Shown: positions 18,132 to 27,900 of the stretch, one piece after another
How the letters are laid out: the number at the start of each line of letters is the position of its first letter
Numbering within the stretch: position 1 is the first letter of the stretch
Source of the DNA: Gemmatimonadota bacterium
Lineage (GTDB): Bacteria; Gemmatimonadota; Gemmatimonadetes; Gemmatimonadales; Gemmatimonadaceae
DNA: 64,000 nucleotides
Direction: 5' to 3'
NCBI GenBank assembly: GCA_020161135.1
Contig: JAIUOB010000002.1
Coordinates: 682,001 to 746,000 of the forward strand
Program-made: the position numbers and the translations under genes
Notes under the pieces: generated by a model
What the model was told of the DNA's origin: nothing
Seen by the model: only the letters and a program-made list of their open reading frames with translations
Database searches by the model: none

Positions 18132-19703
18132 TCAAGCCGCGCCCGTCGGCGCCTTGGCCAGCAGCACGCTCACCGCGCCGAGGAAGTCGGGAAGGGTCAC
18201 CGGCGCCACCTGCCGGGTGTAGCGATCGAACAGCGCCCCGACGTCGTGCTCCCCGGCCGCAAGCTCGAGCACCAGCACCAGGTCGACACCACGCAGGTAC
18301 CGGACGGGCTGTGTGATGCCGGACAGCACGAGATGCGGTTCCGGGCGAATCACGTTGCCCCGCACGACCGGCGCGGTGCGCTGCGCATAGGCGGCGAGGG
18401 CGGGCAGCGTGAGCGTCGGCGCGGCCCGCAGGTGGGCGAAGGCCGCACGGACGGCGGCATCGTCACGCAGCGTCACGGCCAGCGCGTCCCCCGGCGCCCG
18501 GGCGTCGGGGTCGAGCTCTCCGCGATCCGACCAGAACGGGGCATCCGCGGCCTCACCACGCGTCGCGTGCGCCACGGCGCGCAGTGCGGCGTCGGCGCTC
18601 GCCACGTACGCGGCTTCGCGGTCGCGGTACAGCGTGAGCGCGGCCTGCGTGTGTTCCGGTGTGAGCAGCGTGGTGTGCACCGTGACCGCAGCGAGCCAGG
18701 CCGAGGCCAGGGCCTTCTTCACACCGAAGCTCGACAGCGGGTCGAGCATGCTGGCCGCGTCGCCCACGAGCAGCTGGCCGGGCCAGGCGACCTCGCGGCT
18801 CGTGTACGGGGTCGCATCGCACGCCCACGGGGCGTGCACGAGCTGCGCATCGGTGACGAGCGCGCCGAGGTTGGGGAGGTCGGCGAGTCGCGCATGATAC
18901 CGGCCGGCCAGGTCGCCGTGCGCATCCGACCACCCCGTGGCGCCGGCGCGCGCCGTGCGTCGCGGATCGATCATCGCCGTGAAGCATCGCTGGGTGTCGG
19001 AGATGGGCACCGACCACCCCCACCCCCACGGCGCGCTCTCGACCAGGGTGTGGGTCGCTTCCACCACCGGCCAGCCGCTCGCGCGCTCCCAGGTGGCCAC
19101 GAGCGCGAGTGTGCGCGCTTCGGCCGGCACGTCGCGCTGCGCGCGGGCGAGCAGGCCGGCGCGCCCGGAGCAGTCGAGCACCCAGCGCGCATGCCGGGTC
19201 GTCGCGCCGTCGGTCTGGTCGTCGTCGATCGTGACATCCAGCATCGGCGACGCGTCGGCGCGGTGCGGCTGTGGCGCGACCTGCCGTACCACGGCCGGGG
19301 CACACACCGCGACACCGGCCTCGCGCGCGGCGCGGCGCAGCAGCGCCTCCAGCGCCCCGCGTTCCACCTGCCAGCCAGCGCGTCCACTCGCGTAGGGCTC
19401 GAGGCGCAGGCGCGCGGGCGCCTCGGGGGTACCGCCCCACCACACGCTGTTGCCGGTGCCACGCACAAAGCCGGCCGCATCGATCGCGTCGCGCACGCCG
19501 ATGGCGTCGAGCAGGGGTGCGCAGCTGGGCGGCAGCGACAGCGCGAGCGGGGGACGCGCCGCGCGCTCCCGCTCCACGAGCAGCACATCGTGTCCCCATG
19601 ACGCCAGCAGGCGCGCGGCGGCGGTGCCGGCGATCCCGGCACCGATGATCACGACATCGTGGATCACAACCGTGTGTCGCGCGGCCCGCGCCGCACCGTG
19701 CAC
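18132..19703 (-). CDS. qhpG: QhpG: FAD-dependent monooxygenase of the amine dehydrogenase locus
   Basis: This is a flavoprotein of about 511-523 residues of the halogenase/monooxygenase type. The dinucleotide motif GAGIAGTAAARLL is near the N-terminus, and VGDAASMLDPLSSFGVKKA is the second FAD motif. QhpG in the studied system hydroxylates the gamma-subunit Trp that becomes CTQ. The reading frame opens right after the amidohydrolase stop. The GTG at 19703 is used because GGAGG lies upstream, though at a long 14-base spacing; the GTG at 19667 would put the Rossmann motif closer to the N-terminus and is an equal alternative. It is the first qhp gene, followed by qhpA. Confidence 0.87.
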   Translation of the reverse strand: MHGAARAARHTVVIHDVVIIGAGIAGTAAARLLASWGHDVLLVERERAARPPLALSLPPSCAPLLDAIGVRDAIDAAGFVRGTGNSVWWGGTPEAPARLRLEPYASGRAGWQVERGALEALLRRAAREAGVAVCAPAVVRQVAPQPHRADASPMLDVTIDDDQTDGATTRHARWVLDCSGRAGLLARAQRDVPAEARTLALVATWERASGWPVVEATHTLVESAPWGWGWSVPISDTQRCFTAMIDPRRTARAGATGWSDAHGDLAGRYHARLADLPNLGALVTDAQLVHAPWACDATPYTSREVAWPGQLLVGDAASMLDPLSSFGVKKALASAWLAAVTVHTTLLTPEHTQAALTLYRDREAAYVASADAALRAVAHATRGEAADAPFWSDRGELDPDARAPGDALAVTLRDDAAVRAAFAHLRAAPTLTLPALAAYAQRTAPVVRGNVIRPEPHLVLSGITQPVRYLRGVDLVLVLELAAGEHDVGALFDRYTRQVAPVTLPDFLGAVSVLLAKAPTGAA

Positions 19704-19721
19704 GGCGCACCACCAGGCCTC

Positions 19722-21440
19722 CTACGCCGCATGCATCGTCGCCCCGCCCACCACCGTGCGCACGATCGTGATGTCCTTGATCTTCGAGGGGGCCACGGTG
19801 TGCGGATCGTCCGACAGCACCACGTAGTCGGCCAGCTTGCCCACGCTGATCGATCCCTTCACCCCTTCCTCGTGCGCGGCGTACGCGCCGTGCAGCGTGT
19901 TGATGCGAATGGCCTCGCTCACACTCACCCGCTGGTTGGCACCCCAGGTGGTGTTGTCCCAGCCGGTGCGCGTCACCATGCCCTGGATGCCCATGAGCGG
20001 AGCGAACGGGCCGGGGCTGAAGTCACTGCCGGCCGCCGCCTTGATGCCGGCATCCAGCAACGTGCGAAACGCCATGCACCGCTGCATCAGCTCGGCGCCG
20101 TAGAACGGGAACTTGTCGGTGTTGTAGTACGCGTAGGTGGTGAACATCGACGGCACGGCATCGAGCGCCTTCATCCGTCGCACCAGATCGTCGTTGATGA
20201 GCGTGCAGTGCGTGATCTTGGGGCGCGCATCCGGACGCGGAAACGCCTTCTGCGCCCGCTCGAACGCCGTGAGGTACATGTCGATGGCCACGTCGCCGTT
20301 GGCGTGGCAGTTCACCTGGATGCCGGCGCGGTGCACCCGCTCCACCCACGCGTCGAGCCCTTCCTGCGTCTGCGTCACGTTGCCCTTGTACGTGCCGCCG
20401 GGGTACGGCGTGCTCAGCGCCATCGTGCGCTCGCTGAACGAACCGTCCACCGTGTATTCCGACGTCGCGCCGAAGCGGATCCACTCGTCGCCGAAGCCGG
20501 TGCGGATGCCGTTGGTGATCATCGCGTCGAGCGTGCGACCGCTCACCTCGTAGTTCACGCGATGCCGCAGGTCGCCGCGGGCGCGCACGTCCTGGATGGC
20601 CGCCAGGTCGCCGCCCTCGTGATGCACTGTGGTGAGGCCGTAGCGGGCGAACTCCTTCGAGATGTGCGCGATGCCGTCGCGTTCGCGCCGCTCGCGCTCG
20701 GCCTCGCTCAGCGTGGGGCGCGCGCCGGCCGCGTTGAGCACGTTCATGGCCCGGTCGGTCGCGCGACCGGACAGCTCCCCATTCGCGTCCTTGTCGAACG
20801 TGCCGCCCGCCGGGGCCGGTGTGTCCTTCGTGACCTTGGCCAGCTCGAAGGCCTTGCTGTTGTAGAAGCTCGTGTGCCCGCCGCGGTGCCGCACCACCAC
20901 CGGGTGCTCGGTACTCACCTGGTCGAGGTCCTGCCGGGTGAGCTGCCGCTTGTCGGTGAGCTTGGTGTCGTCGTGGAAGTACCCCGACACCCACTGCCCC
21001 GCCGGCGTCTGCGCCGCACGGGCCCGCAGTTTCGCGATGATGCTCGCGATGCTCACGAACTCCACTTCGAACGGATTCCCCACCAGCACTTCGTACAGCA
21101 GCGTCGTGCCGCCGGCGTGGTTGTGCGTGTCGATGAAGCCCGGCACGATGGTCATGCCCTTGGCGTCGTAGCGCTGCGTGCCGCGCCCCGCGAGCGCCTG
21201 CATCTCGGCCGTCGTGCCCACGGCCACGATGCGGCCGGCGTGCACGGCAAACGCCTGCGCGCGCGGACGCGCGGCATCCATGGTGTGCACCGTCGCGTTG
21301 AGCACGACGAGGTCGGGGTCGACGGTGGCAGGTGCCCACGCGGGTGCGCCCGCCGCGTGCAACCAGGCTGGCGTGAGCGCGCCGGCCGCGCCGATCGCCG
21401 TGAAGCCCATGAACTCGCGACGACTCGGACGATCGGTCAT
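19722..21440 (-). CDS. Tat-exported amidohydrolase (YtcJ / N-substituted formamide deformylase type)
   Basis: This is a 572-residue metal-dependent hydrolase of the amidohydrolase-3 group. The N-terminus has a twin-arginine signal (SRREFMGFTAIGAAGAL). Metal-site motifs include FIDTHNHAG, VNCHANGDVAID, ITHCTLI and AAGSDFSPG. Relatives include N-substituted formamide deformylase, which releases a primary amine and formate. It lies 18 bases upstream of qhpG on the same strand, so it may lead the qhp operon and supply periplasmic amines to the dehydrogenase; that link is inference. Imidazolonepropionase-like or other carbon-nitrogen hydrolase roles remain possible. The ATG has GGAG seven bases upstream. 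Confidence 0.88.
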   Translation of the reverse strand: MTDRPSRREFMGFTAIGAAGALTPAWLHAAGAPAWAPATVDPDLVVLNATVHTMDAARPRAQAFAVHAGRIVAVGTTAEMQALAGRGTQRYDAKGMTIVPGFIDTHNHAGGTTLLYEVLVGNPFEVEFVSIASIIAKLRARAAQTPAGQWVSGYFHDDTKLTDKRQLTRQDLDQVSTEHPVVVRHRGGHTSFYNSKAFELAKVTKDTPAPAGGTFDKDANGELSGRATDRAMNVLNAAGARPTLSEAERERRERDGIAHISKEFARYGLTTVHHEGGDLAAIQDVRARGDLRHRVNYEVSGRTLDAMITNGIRTGFGDEWIRFGATSEYTVDGSFSERTMALSTPYPGGTYKGNVTQTQEGLDAWVERVHRAGIQVNCHANGDVAIDMYLTAFERAQKAFPRPDARPKITHCTLINDDLVRRMKALDAVPSMFTTYAYYNTDKFPFYGAELMQRCMAFRTLLDAGIKAAAGSDFSPGPFAPLMGIQGMVTRTGWDNTTWGANQRVSVSEAIRINTLHGAYAAHEEGVKGSISVGKLADYVVLSDDPHTVAPSKIKDITIVRTVVGGATMHAA

Positions 21441-21571
21441 GACGACGCTCCACGCGGAGGGGCATGTCCGCGCCGACACACGCGGCGCTGGGCGGGTGTC
21501 GCGAAACTACAGAGCGCCCGCGGCGGCCGCGAGCACGGCGCGCACGCCGTCACCGCCAGCCGCGCGCCCCG

Positions 21572-22318
21572 TCAGTGCGGCGTGATGCGCGACCCGTCGC
21601 TGGGTGTGGTCGCCTTGCGCGGCGCCACGGGCAGCACGTCGCGCTCGGGCTTGCGGTTGGCCAGCAGGTTGTTGATGAAGCGCTGCCCCTCGCTCAGCCG
21701 CTCGACCTCGATGGCGATGGCATCGACAGCCTGCAGCATGCGCGCCTCCGCCGCCGAGGCCTCGACCTGCGGCGCCTGCTCGCGCGCGGCCTGTCGCCGG
21801 CCGCGCGCCCAGCCGAAGCGCCAGAGCAGCGCGCCGAGCAGGAGCAGCACGCCGCCCTCGATGAGCATCATGCGCTGGAACTCGACACGCTGGGCCTGCA
21901 GCGCAAAGTCGATCGACCCGGCGCCCCGGGGCGGGACCACCGTGATGGCGACCGGCTCAGGCGACGGCGCATCCGCGATGGCGGGCGCATCTGCGAGATC
22001 GGGCGCGTGCGCGCCGGCGGCCAGCGACCGCGAGAGCTGCTCGTCCAACTGCGACGCGGTCCGTTCCAGCTCCTCGATGCGTGCGGTCATGCGGGCGATC
22101 GTGCCGTCGAACTCCTTCACCATGGCTTCGTCACCGCGCGCCTTCGCGTTCAGGCGCTCCTGGCCGATGCGTCCCCGTTCGGCCGTGAGGGCGCGGTACT
22201 GCTCGCCTGCGAGCTCGCGCCGCTGCTGCAGGGCGTTGAGCTGCGCGAGCTGCGCATCCGCGCGGGCAATGACGTCGGCGGCAGGGGCACCGCCGGCGGA
22301 TCCGGACGATTGAGGCAT
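21572..22318 (-). CDS. Hypothetical coiled-coil membrane protein
   Basis: This is a 248-residue protein of unknown role. Residues about 15-105 are a long predicted coiled coil rich in Ala, Glu, Gln and Arg. A linker rich in Ala/Pro follows. A single membrane helix (GGVLLLLGALLWRFGW, about 160-176) leads to a second, shorter helical region. The ATG at 22318 was preferred to a TTG six codons upstream; neither has a clear ribosome binding site. It is 131 bases from the amidohydrolase start. Confidence 0.65.
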   Translation of the reverse strand: MPQSSGSAGGAPAADVIARADAQLAQLNALQQRRELAGEQYRALTAERGRIGQERLNAKARGDEAMVKEFDGTIARMTARIEELERTASQLDEQLSRSLAAGAHAPDLADAPAIADAPSPEPVAITVVPPRGAGSIDFALQAQRVEFQRMMLIEGGVLLLLGALLWRFGWARGRRQAAREQAPQVEASAAEARMLQAVDAIAIEVERLSEGQRFINNLLANRKPERDVLPVAPRKATTPSDGSRITPH

Positions 22319-22518
22319 GGCGGGCTCGGCAGGCAAAGGGCGGGAACGGCGACGCGTGTCGGCAGGGAGACACGCAAACCTACGCCGGGGTTGTCCCGTG
22401 CGGTTTCAGATGCGGCGTCCACGGCGAACCAGCCCGGCATCCCCGGCATGGTGCGCGGTGTCCCACCAGCGTACGATCCACCCGGCCCTCTCGCCCTTCC
22501 CTCCCCAGCTCCGACTCC

Positions 22519-23481
22519 ATGCGCCTCTCCCGTCGCGCCCTGTTGCGCACCGCGCTCGTGGCCGCCGCCACGGCCAGCCTCCCCACCCTCGCGGCATCAC
22601 AGTCCGCCCCCCAGCGCGCCGTCCTCGTCACCGGCGCCAGCTCGGGCATCGGCCGCACCATCGCCGAGCGGCTCGCCAAGGAGGGGTTCTACGTCTACGC
22701 CGGCGCCCGTCAGGCGGACGACATCGCCGAGCTGTCGAAGATCCCGAACATGAAGGGGGTGCGGCTCGACGTCACGTCGAACGCCGAGATCTCCGCCGTG
22801 GTCCAGCAGATCCAGCGCGACGGCCGCGGCCTCTACGGCCTCGTCAACAACGCGGGCATCGCCACCGGCGGCCCGCTCGTCATGACCGAGGACGAGGAGC
22901 TGCGGCGCGTGCTCGACGTGAACGTGATGGGGCCGCTGCGGGTGACGCGTGCCGTGAGCCCGCTGCTCATTGCCTCCAAGGGGCGTGTGGTCACCACGTC
23001 GTCCATCTCGGGGATCCTCTCCGGCGCCATGCTGGGTGTGTACAGCATGAGCAAGCACGCCGTCGAGGCCTTCAGTGACGCGCTCGGCGCGGAGATGGCG
23101 CAGTTCGGCGTCACGTCGAGCCTCATCGAGCCCGGCAACTACCGCTCGGACATCGGCAAGAACACGATGTCGGCCGCCGTGGCGGCCGCCGAGAAGGCCA
23201 AGGGCACGCCGTTCGAGGCCGCGATGCAGAACTTCGTGCGCGCGATGGGCAACTACGAGAACTACCCCGCGCCCGACAGCGTCGCGTCGGCGGCGCTGCA
23301 TGCGTTCACGTCGCCCACGCCGCGGCCGCGCTACATGGTCGTGCCGGCAGCCAACCAGGGGCTCGCGACCATTCGCAAGGCGATGGATGAACTCGTGCAG
23401 CTCAACCAGGGGCACCCGTTCAGCTACGATCGCGACACGCTCGTGAAGATGCTCGACGAGGCGCTCGCGAAGCTCAAGTAG
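22519..23481 (+). CDS. Exported short-chain dehydrogenase/reductase
   Basis: This is a 320-residue classical SDR with an N-terminal twin-arginine-type signal (SRRALLRTALVAAATASLP, cleavage near ASQS). The cofactor motif is TGASSGIG (about residue 40), NNAG follows, the active-site Ser is in TSSISG, and Tyr/Lys are in YSMSK. All catalytic residues are present. An exported SDR needs its cofactor loaded before export, which fits the Tat route, but periplasmic nicotinamide redox chemistry is unusual. The substrate is unknown. It is convergent with the SusD gene, with a strong bidirectional hairpin between them. Confidence 0.88.
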   Translation: MRLSRRALLRTALVAAATASLPTLAASQSAPQRAVLVTGASSGIGRTIAERLAKEGFYVYAGARQADDIAELSKIPNMKGVRLDVTSNAEISAVVQQIQRDGRGLYGLVNNAGIATGGPLVMTEDEELRRVLDVNVMGPLRVTRAVSPLLIASKGRVVTTSSISGILSGAMLGVYSMSKHAVEAFSDALGAEMAQFGVTSSLIEPGNYRSDIGKNTMSAAVAAAEKAKGTPFEAAMQNFVRAMGNYENYPAPDSVASAALHAFTSPTPRPRYMVVPAANQGLATIRKAMDELVQLNQGHPFSYDRDTLVKMLDEALAKLK

Positions 23482-23508
23482 CGCGGCGACGCGCGCGGGG
23501 CCACCACG

Positions 23509-23545
23509 ACGAAGGGCGACCGGCATCACACCGGTCGCCCTTCGT
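23509..23545. terminator. Bidirectional terminator hairpin
   Basis: ACGAAGGGCGACCGG (23509-23523), a 7-base loop and a perfect 15-base complement (23531-23545) lie between the convergent SDR and SusD genes. There is no long T-tract on either side. Confidence 0.7.
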
Positions 23546-23567
23546 GTACACACACCAGCGGTGCGGC

Positions 23568-24986
23568 TCAGTAGCCCGGGTTCTGCGTCAGGTTGGGCGA
23601 TGTGCGCGTATCGCGCAGCGGGATCGGGAAGAGCGCCTGCCCCGGACGGTCAGCGATGCCCTTCACCGCGACCGCCTTGCCCAGCCGGTTGAGGTCGGGC
23701 CAGCGATCCCCTTCGAAGGCGAGCTCGAGACGCCGCTCGAGTTCGATCGCGTCGATGACCGCCTGCTGTGTCTGCGTGGTGAACGTGTGCGGCGCGAGCC
23801 CCGCCCGGACGCGCACCTTGTTGTACTGCGCCACCGCTTCCGGCAGGCGGTTGAGCCGTGCGAGTGCCTCGGCCTTGATGAGCACGACCTCCGCGAGACG
23901 GATGACGTGCACATGCTCCGTGCCCGGTCGCGCGGCGTACTTGTTGCCGTTCAACGGACGTCCCGCGTTGCCGCTCGGCCGGATCGACCACGCCTTGCGT
24001 GCATCGCCGGCCGGGTAGGCCTGGTCGATGCTGGTGCTCGGCGCCACTTCGGCGCGTCCCACCTGCAGGTAGTAGTTCGAGATGCCGTTCGTCTCCGTCG
24101 CGTTGAACGACACGCGGAAGAGGTCCTCGCTCGTGTTCGTGCCTGCCGCGGTGAAGAGATCGGCGTACGGCACGGTGAGCGTGTCACGGCCCTGCAGCAC
24201 GGCGTTCGCCTCGTTGAGCGCCGCCTGGTAGTCCGCCGCCGCGCCGGCATTGCCCGGCAGCCCCGCGCGATAGAACAGCACGCGGGCCCGCAGCGCCCGG
24301 GTCGCGTTGAGCGTGGCGTAGCGGGTATTGGTGGTGTTGCGGATGAGTGCCTGCGCGCTGTCGAGGTCCTTGAGGATCTGCGTGTACACCTCGTTCACCG
24401 TCGCCCGCGTGTACGCCTGCGCATCGGCGGGCGAGTTGATGGGCTTCGTGGGGATCGGCACGCCGCCCCAGAACTTCACGAGGTTGTGGAAGCCCAGCGC
24501 GCGCAGGAAGTACGCCTGTCCCATGACGTCGCTGCGCACGGGGTCGGTCACAAGCGTCACCTGGGGCACCTTGTTGATGAGGACGTTGTCGCGATCGATC
24601 TGCTGGTAGATCGCGGTCCACATCGCGGTGACTTCGGGGTTGTCGGCCTGCATGCGGTTGGTGGCCATCTCCCCGAGGTACTGGAAGGTGCCGGTCCACA
24701 CCGTGTTGTCGGCCGCGAGGTCGCCCACGAGCAGCGCCGAGAGGCCGTAGTAGCTCCCCGACTGCAGGCCATCGTACGCACCGTTGAGGGCGGCGGTGGC
24801 GGTGGCGTTGTCGACGATGAGCTGGTCCTGCGGCAGCGACGTGACCGGCTGGACGTTGAGGATGTCGCCGCAGGCGGCGACGCCGACCAGCGTGGCGAGC
24901 AGCGTGGCCCGATACGTCGTGTGGCGAAGGCGCATGAAGAGGGGCGCACGCGACGAGGGCGTGCGCGAGTCGGAGGAAGGAGTCAT
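23568..24986 (-). CDS. SusD/RagB-family nutrient-binding lipoprotein
   Basis: This is a 472-residue outer-membrane lipoprotein that pairs with the upstream TonB-dependent transporter. A lipobox-like VGVAAC precedes DILNVQPVTSLPQDQ. The helical TPR-type SusD fold is recognised by YDGLQSGSYYG, AYFLRALGFHNLVKFWGGVP, RLAEVVLIKAEALARLN and the C-terminal ERRLELAFEGDRWPDLNR. The ATG at 24986 is five bases after the SusC stop; an internal ATG at 24935 would give a more ordinary signal-peptide length. The substrate of the pair is unknown: no glycosidase or peptidase is adjacent. Confidence 0.93.
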   Translation of the reverse strand: MTPSSDSRTPSSRAPLFMRLRHTTYRATLLATLVGVAACGDILNVQPVTSLPQDQLIVDNATATAALNGAYDGLQSGSYYGLSALLVGDLAADNTVWTGTFQYLGEMATNRMQADNPEVTAMWTAIYQQIDRDNVLINKVPQVTLVTDPVRSDVMGQAYFLRALGFHNLVKFWGGVPIPTKPINSPADAQAYTRATVNEVYTQILKDLDSAQALIRNTTNTRYATLNATRALRARVLFYRAGLPGNAGAAADYQAALNEANAVLQGRDTLTVPYADLFTAAGTNTSEDLFRVSFNATETNGISNYYLQVGRAEVAPSTSIDQAYPAGDARKAWSIRPSGNAGRPLNGNKYAARPGTEHVHVIRLAEVVLIKAEALARLNRLPEAVAQYNKVRVRAGLAPHTFTTQTQQAVIDAIELERRLELAFEGDRWPDLNRLGKAVAVKGIADRPGQALFPIPLRDTRTSPNLTQNPGY

Positions 24987-24991
24987 GGTGA

Positions 24992-27900
24992 TCACCAGCC
25001 GGCGCTCACGCCGAAGGTGACGATGCGGGCGAGCGGATAGGCGTAGTAGTCGACGCCCATGACCGTGTTGGCATTGGCCCCGTTGCTGTTCACGTCGGGG
25101 TTGTAGCCCATGTACTTGCTCCACGTGACGAGGTTGCGCCCCGACACGTAGAGGCGCGCGTTGTCGGCGCGCATGCTGCGGGCGAGCACCGACGGCAGGC
25201 GATAGCCGAGCGTGACCTCCTGCAGGCGGGCGAATGAGCCGTCTTCGACGAAGCGCGACGAGAGGAAGCGCGCACCGCCGGTGGAGCCCATGCGCGGCTG
25301 GTCGGTGATGTCGCCCGGCTTCTGCCACCGCTTGAGCACCGACGCGTACTTGTTGTCGCGCGAGTTGCCGCCGTCATCCATGAAGATGCGCGCGAGGTTG
25401 AGCACCTTGCCGCCCTGGCTGAACTGCAGGAACCCCTTGAGGTCGAAGTTGCGCCAGGTCACGGTGTTGGTGAGGCCACCGAAGTACTTGGGCTGCGGGT
25501 TGCCCGCGAAGGTGAGGTCGGCCGCGACGGGTGCCGCGGTCTCGGTGCCATCGGCCTTGCGATACAGCGCGTTGCCGTTGGCCGGATCGACGCGCAGGAA
25601 CTGGTACACGAAGAACGTGCCGAGCGGCTGACCCACCGCCGCCACGCTGGTCACGCGCCCCGACACGGTCGCCGTGATGGGCAGGCCGTCGTACAGCTCG
25701 GTGACTTCGTTCTTGTTGAAGGTGACGTTGAGGTCGCTCTTCCACTCGAAGCCGCCCGCGCCGCCAGCGCGGACGTTGACCGTCTGCAGGTTGAGGTCGA
25801 AGCCGCGGTTGCTGATCGCACCGACGTTGTCCCACACGCTGGTGTACCCGCTGGTGGCCGGCACGGGGCGCTGCACGAGCAGGTTGCTGGTCGCGCGGTC
25901 GTACCAGTCGACGATGAGGTTGACGCGCCCGTCGAAGAAGCCGACGTCGGCCCCGAGATCGGTCTCCTTGGTCAGCTCCCACTTGAGGTTGGGATTGCCG
26001 AGCTGCGAGTTGGCGAGCCCGGTGGTGCCGGAGTACGCCTGCGACGTGGCCAGCGTGCGGCTCGCGAAGTCGCTGATCCCCTGGTTGCCGGTGGTGCCGT
26101 AGCTGGCGCGCAGCTTGAGCGTCGCGTACTTCGCCAGTCCGCTCATGTACGCTTCGTCGGACACCGTCCACGCGCCGGAGGCCGCGAGGAACTGGCCGTA
26201 CTGGTTGGCCGAGCCGAAGCGCGACGAGCCATCGGTGCGGAAGCTGGCGGAGAGGAGGTACTTGTCGCGCATCGACCAGTTGGCCCGCGCGAAGTACGAC
26301 ACCAGCGTGTTCTCCGTCGCGCCGCCGTCGAAGGTGGACACGGCAGCCGCGTTGCGCACGTAGCGCTCGAAGCCGGTGGGGAAGCCGTTGCCGGCGACGT
26401 AGTTGAAGTCGCTCTTGTTGCGCTCGAGGCTCGTGCCCGCCGTGAGCGCGAGCTGCTGCCGCTCGTTGCGCACCAGGTCGTAGTTGCCGAACGCCTCGGT
26501 CACGTAGCGCGTGGCCGACGTGCGGCCGTTGGCGCCTTCGCCGCCCACACTGGCGCTGGTGGCGCGGTCGACCTTGGGTGAGCGCCAGCGCAGTTCGTCG
26601 ACGCCGTACACGTCGGCGCCGGCGCGGCCGGTGAGCGTCAGGCGGTCGGTGGCCTGCAGGCGCGCCTCGATGTTGCCGAGCGCCCGCAACGTGCGCGCGT
26701 TGAGCGAGCTGTAGGCCGCGAACGCGACCGGGTTGGAGTACAGCAGGTTCTGCGCATTGCCGCCGTAGCCGAACGACGTGCCGCGAACGGGCGAGAACGG
26801 CTGCAGCGACATCGCATTCGTCACGATGCCGTCGACGTTGAGGTCGCCCGGCACGCGGTCGTTGGATTCGCGCGTGAGCCCGACCGAGCCCATGAGCGAG
26901 AGCTTCGACGTGGCCTGCGCATCCATGTTGAGACGCATCGTCTGGCGCTGGTACCGCGAGCCGATCACGATGCCCGTCTGCGACACGTTGGCGCCGGACA
27001 GGAACATGCGCAGGCGGTCACTGCCGCCGCTCACGCTGAGCTGCACGTCGCTCATGGGCGCGTTGCGGAACACGGCGCCCTGCCAGTCGGTGTTGATGCT
27101 GTCGGTGCCGGCCGCGAACAGCGGCGCCTGCCCCTGGTTCGCGCGCCCTTCGTTCATGAGCGTCACGTACTGCGTCGCGTTGAGCAGGTCGAGCGTCTTC
27201 TCCACGCTCTGCGAGCTCAGCGAGCTGTTGATGTTGAAGCGGAACTTGTTGCCGCCGGCGCCGCGCTTGGTGGTGATGAGCACCACGCCATTGGAGCCGC
27301 GCGAGCCGTAGATGGCCGCCGCCGCCGCGTCCTTGAGCACGTCGATCGACGCGATGTCGTCCGGGTTGAGCCCCGAGATGGGCGTCATGCGCTGGCCGCT
27401 CGTGCTCGTGATCTGCTCGAAGGTGCCCTGCAGCATCGGCACGCCGTCGATGACGTAGAGCGGCTGGTTCCCCGCGTTGAGCGACGCCGGGCCGCGCACG
27501 CGCACCGACACGCCGGTGCCCGGCTCACCGCTGTTCTGCATGACCTGCACACCGGCGATGCGCCCCTGCAGCGCATTGTCGATGCTGGTCACGGGGAGCC
27601 GCGCGAACGCGGTCGAATCGACCGATGCGATGGCCGCACTGACCGTCGCGCGCTGGCTGCTGCCGTAGCCGGTGGCCACGACCGTGGTGAGCACCGTCGC
27701 CACCGGCGCGAGCGCCACGTCGGCCGTGACCGTGCCGCCACTCGTGACGGTCACCGCGCGGGTGGCCGCCGCGTACCCGATGCGCTGCACTCGCAGCGAC
27801 ACCGCACCCGCCGGCACGCCGGTGAGCTGATAGGTGCCGGACTCGTTGGTGACGGTCCCGCGCGTGCTGCCGGGAATGGTCACCTGGGCACTGGCAATGG

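Noticed and set aside
19659..22313. Plus-strand open frame (884 codons) opposite the amidohydrolase and qhpG
   Set aside because: Antisense to conserved enzymes with intact active sites; composition is typical of a frame shadow.
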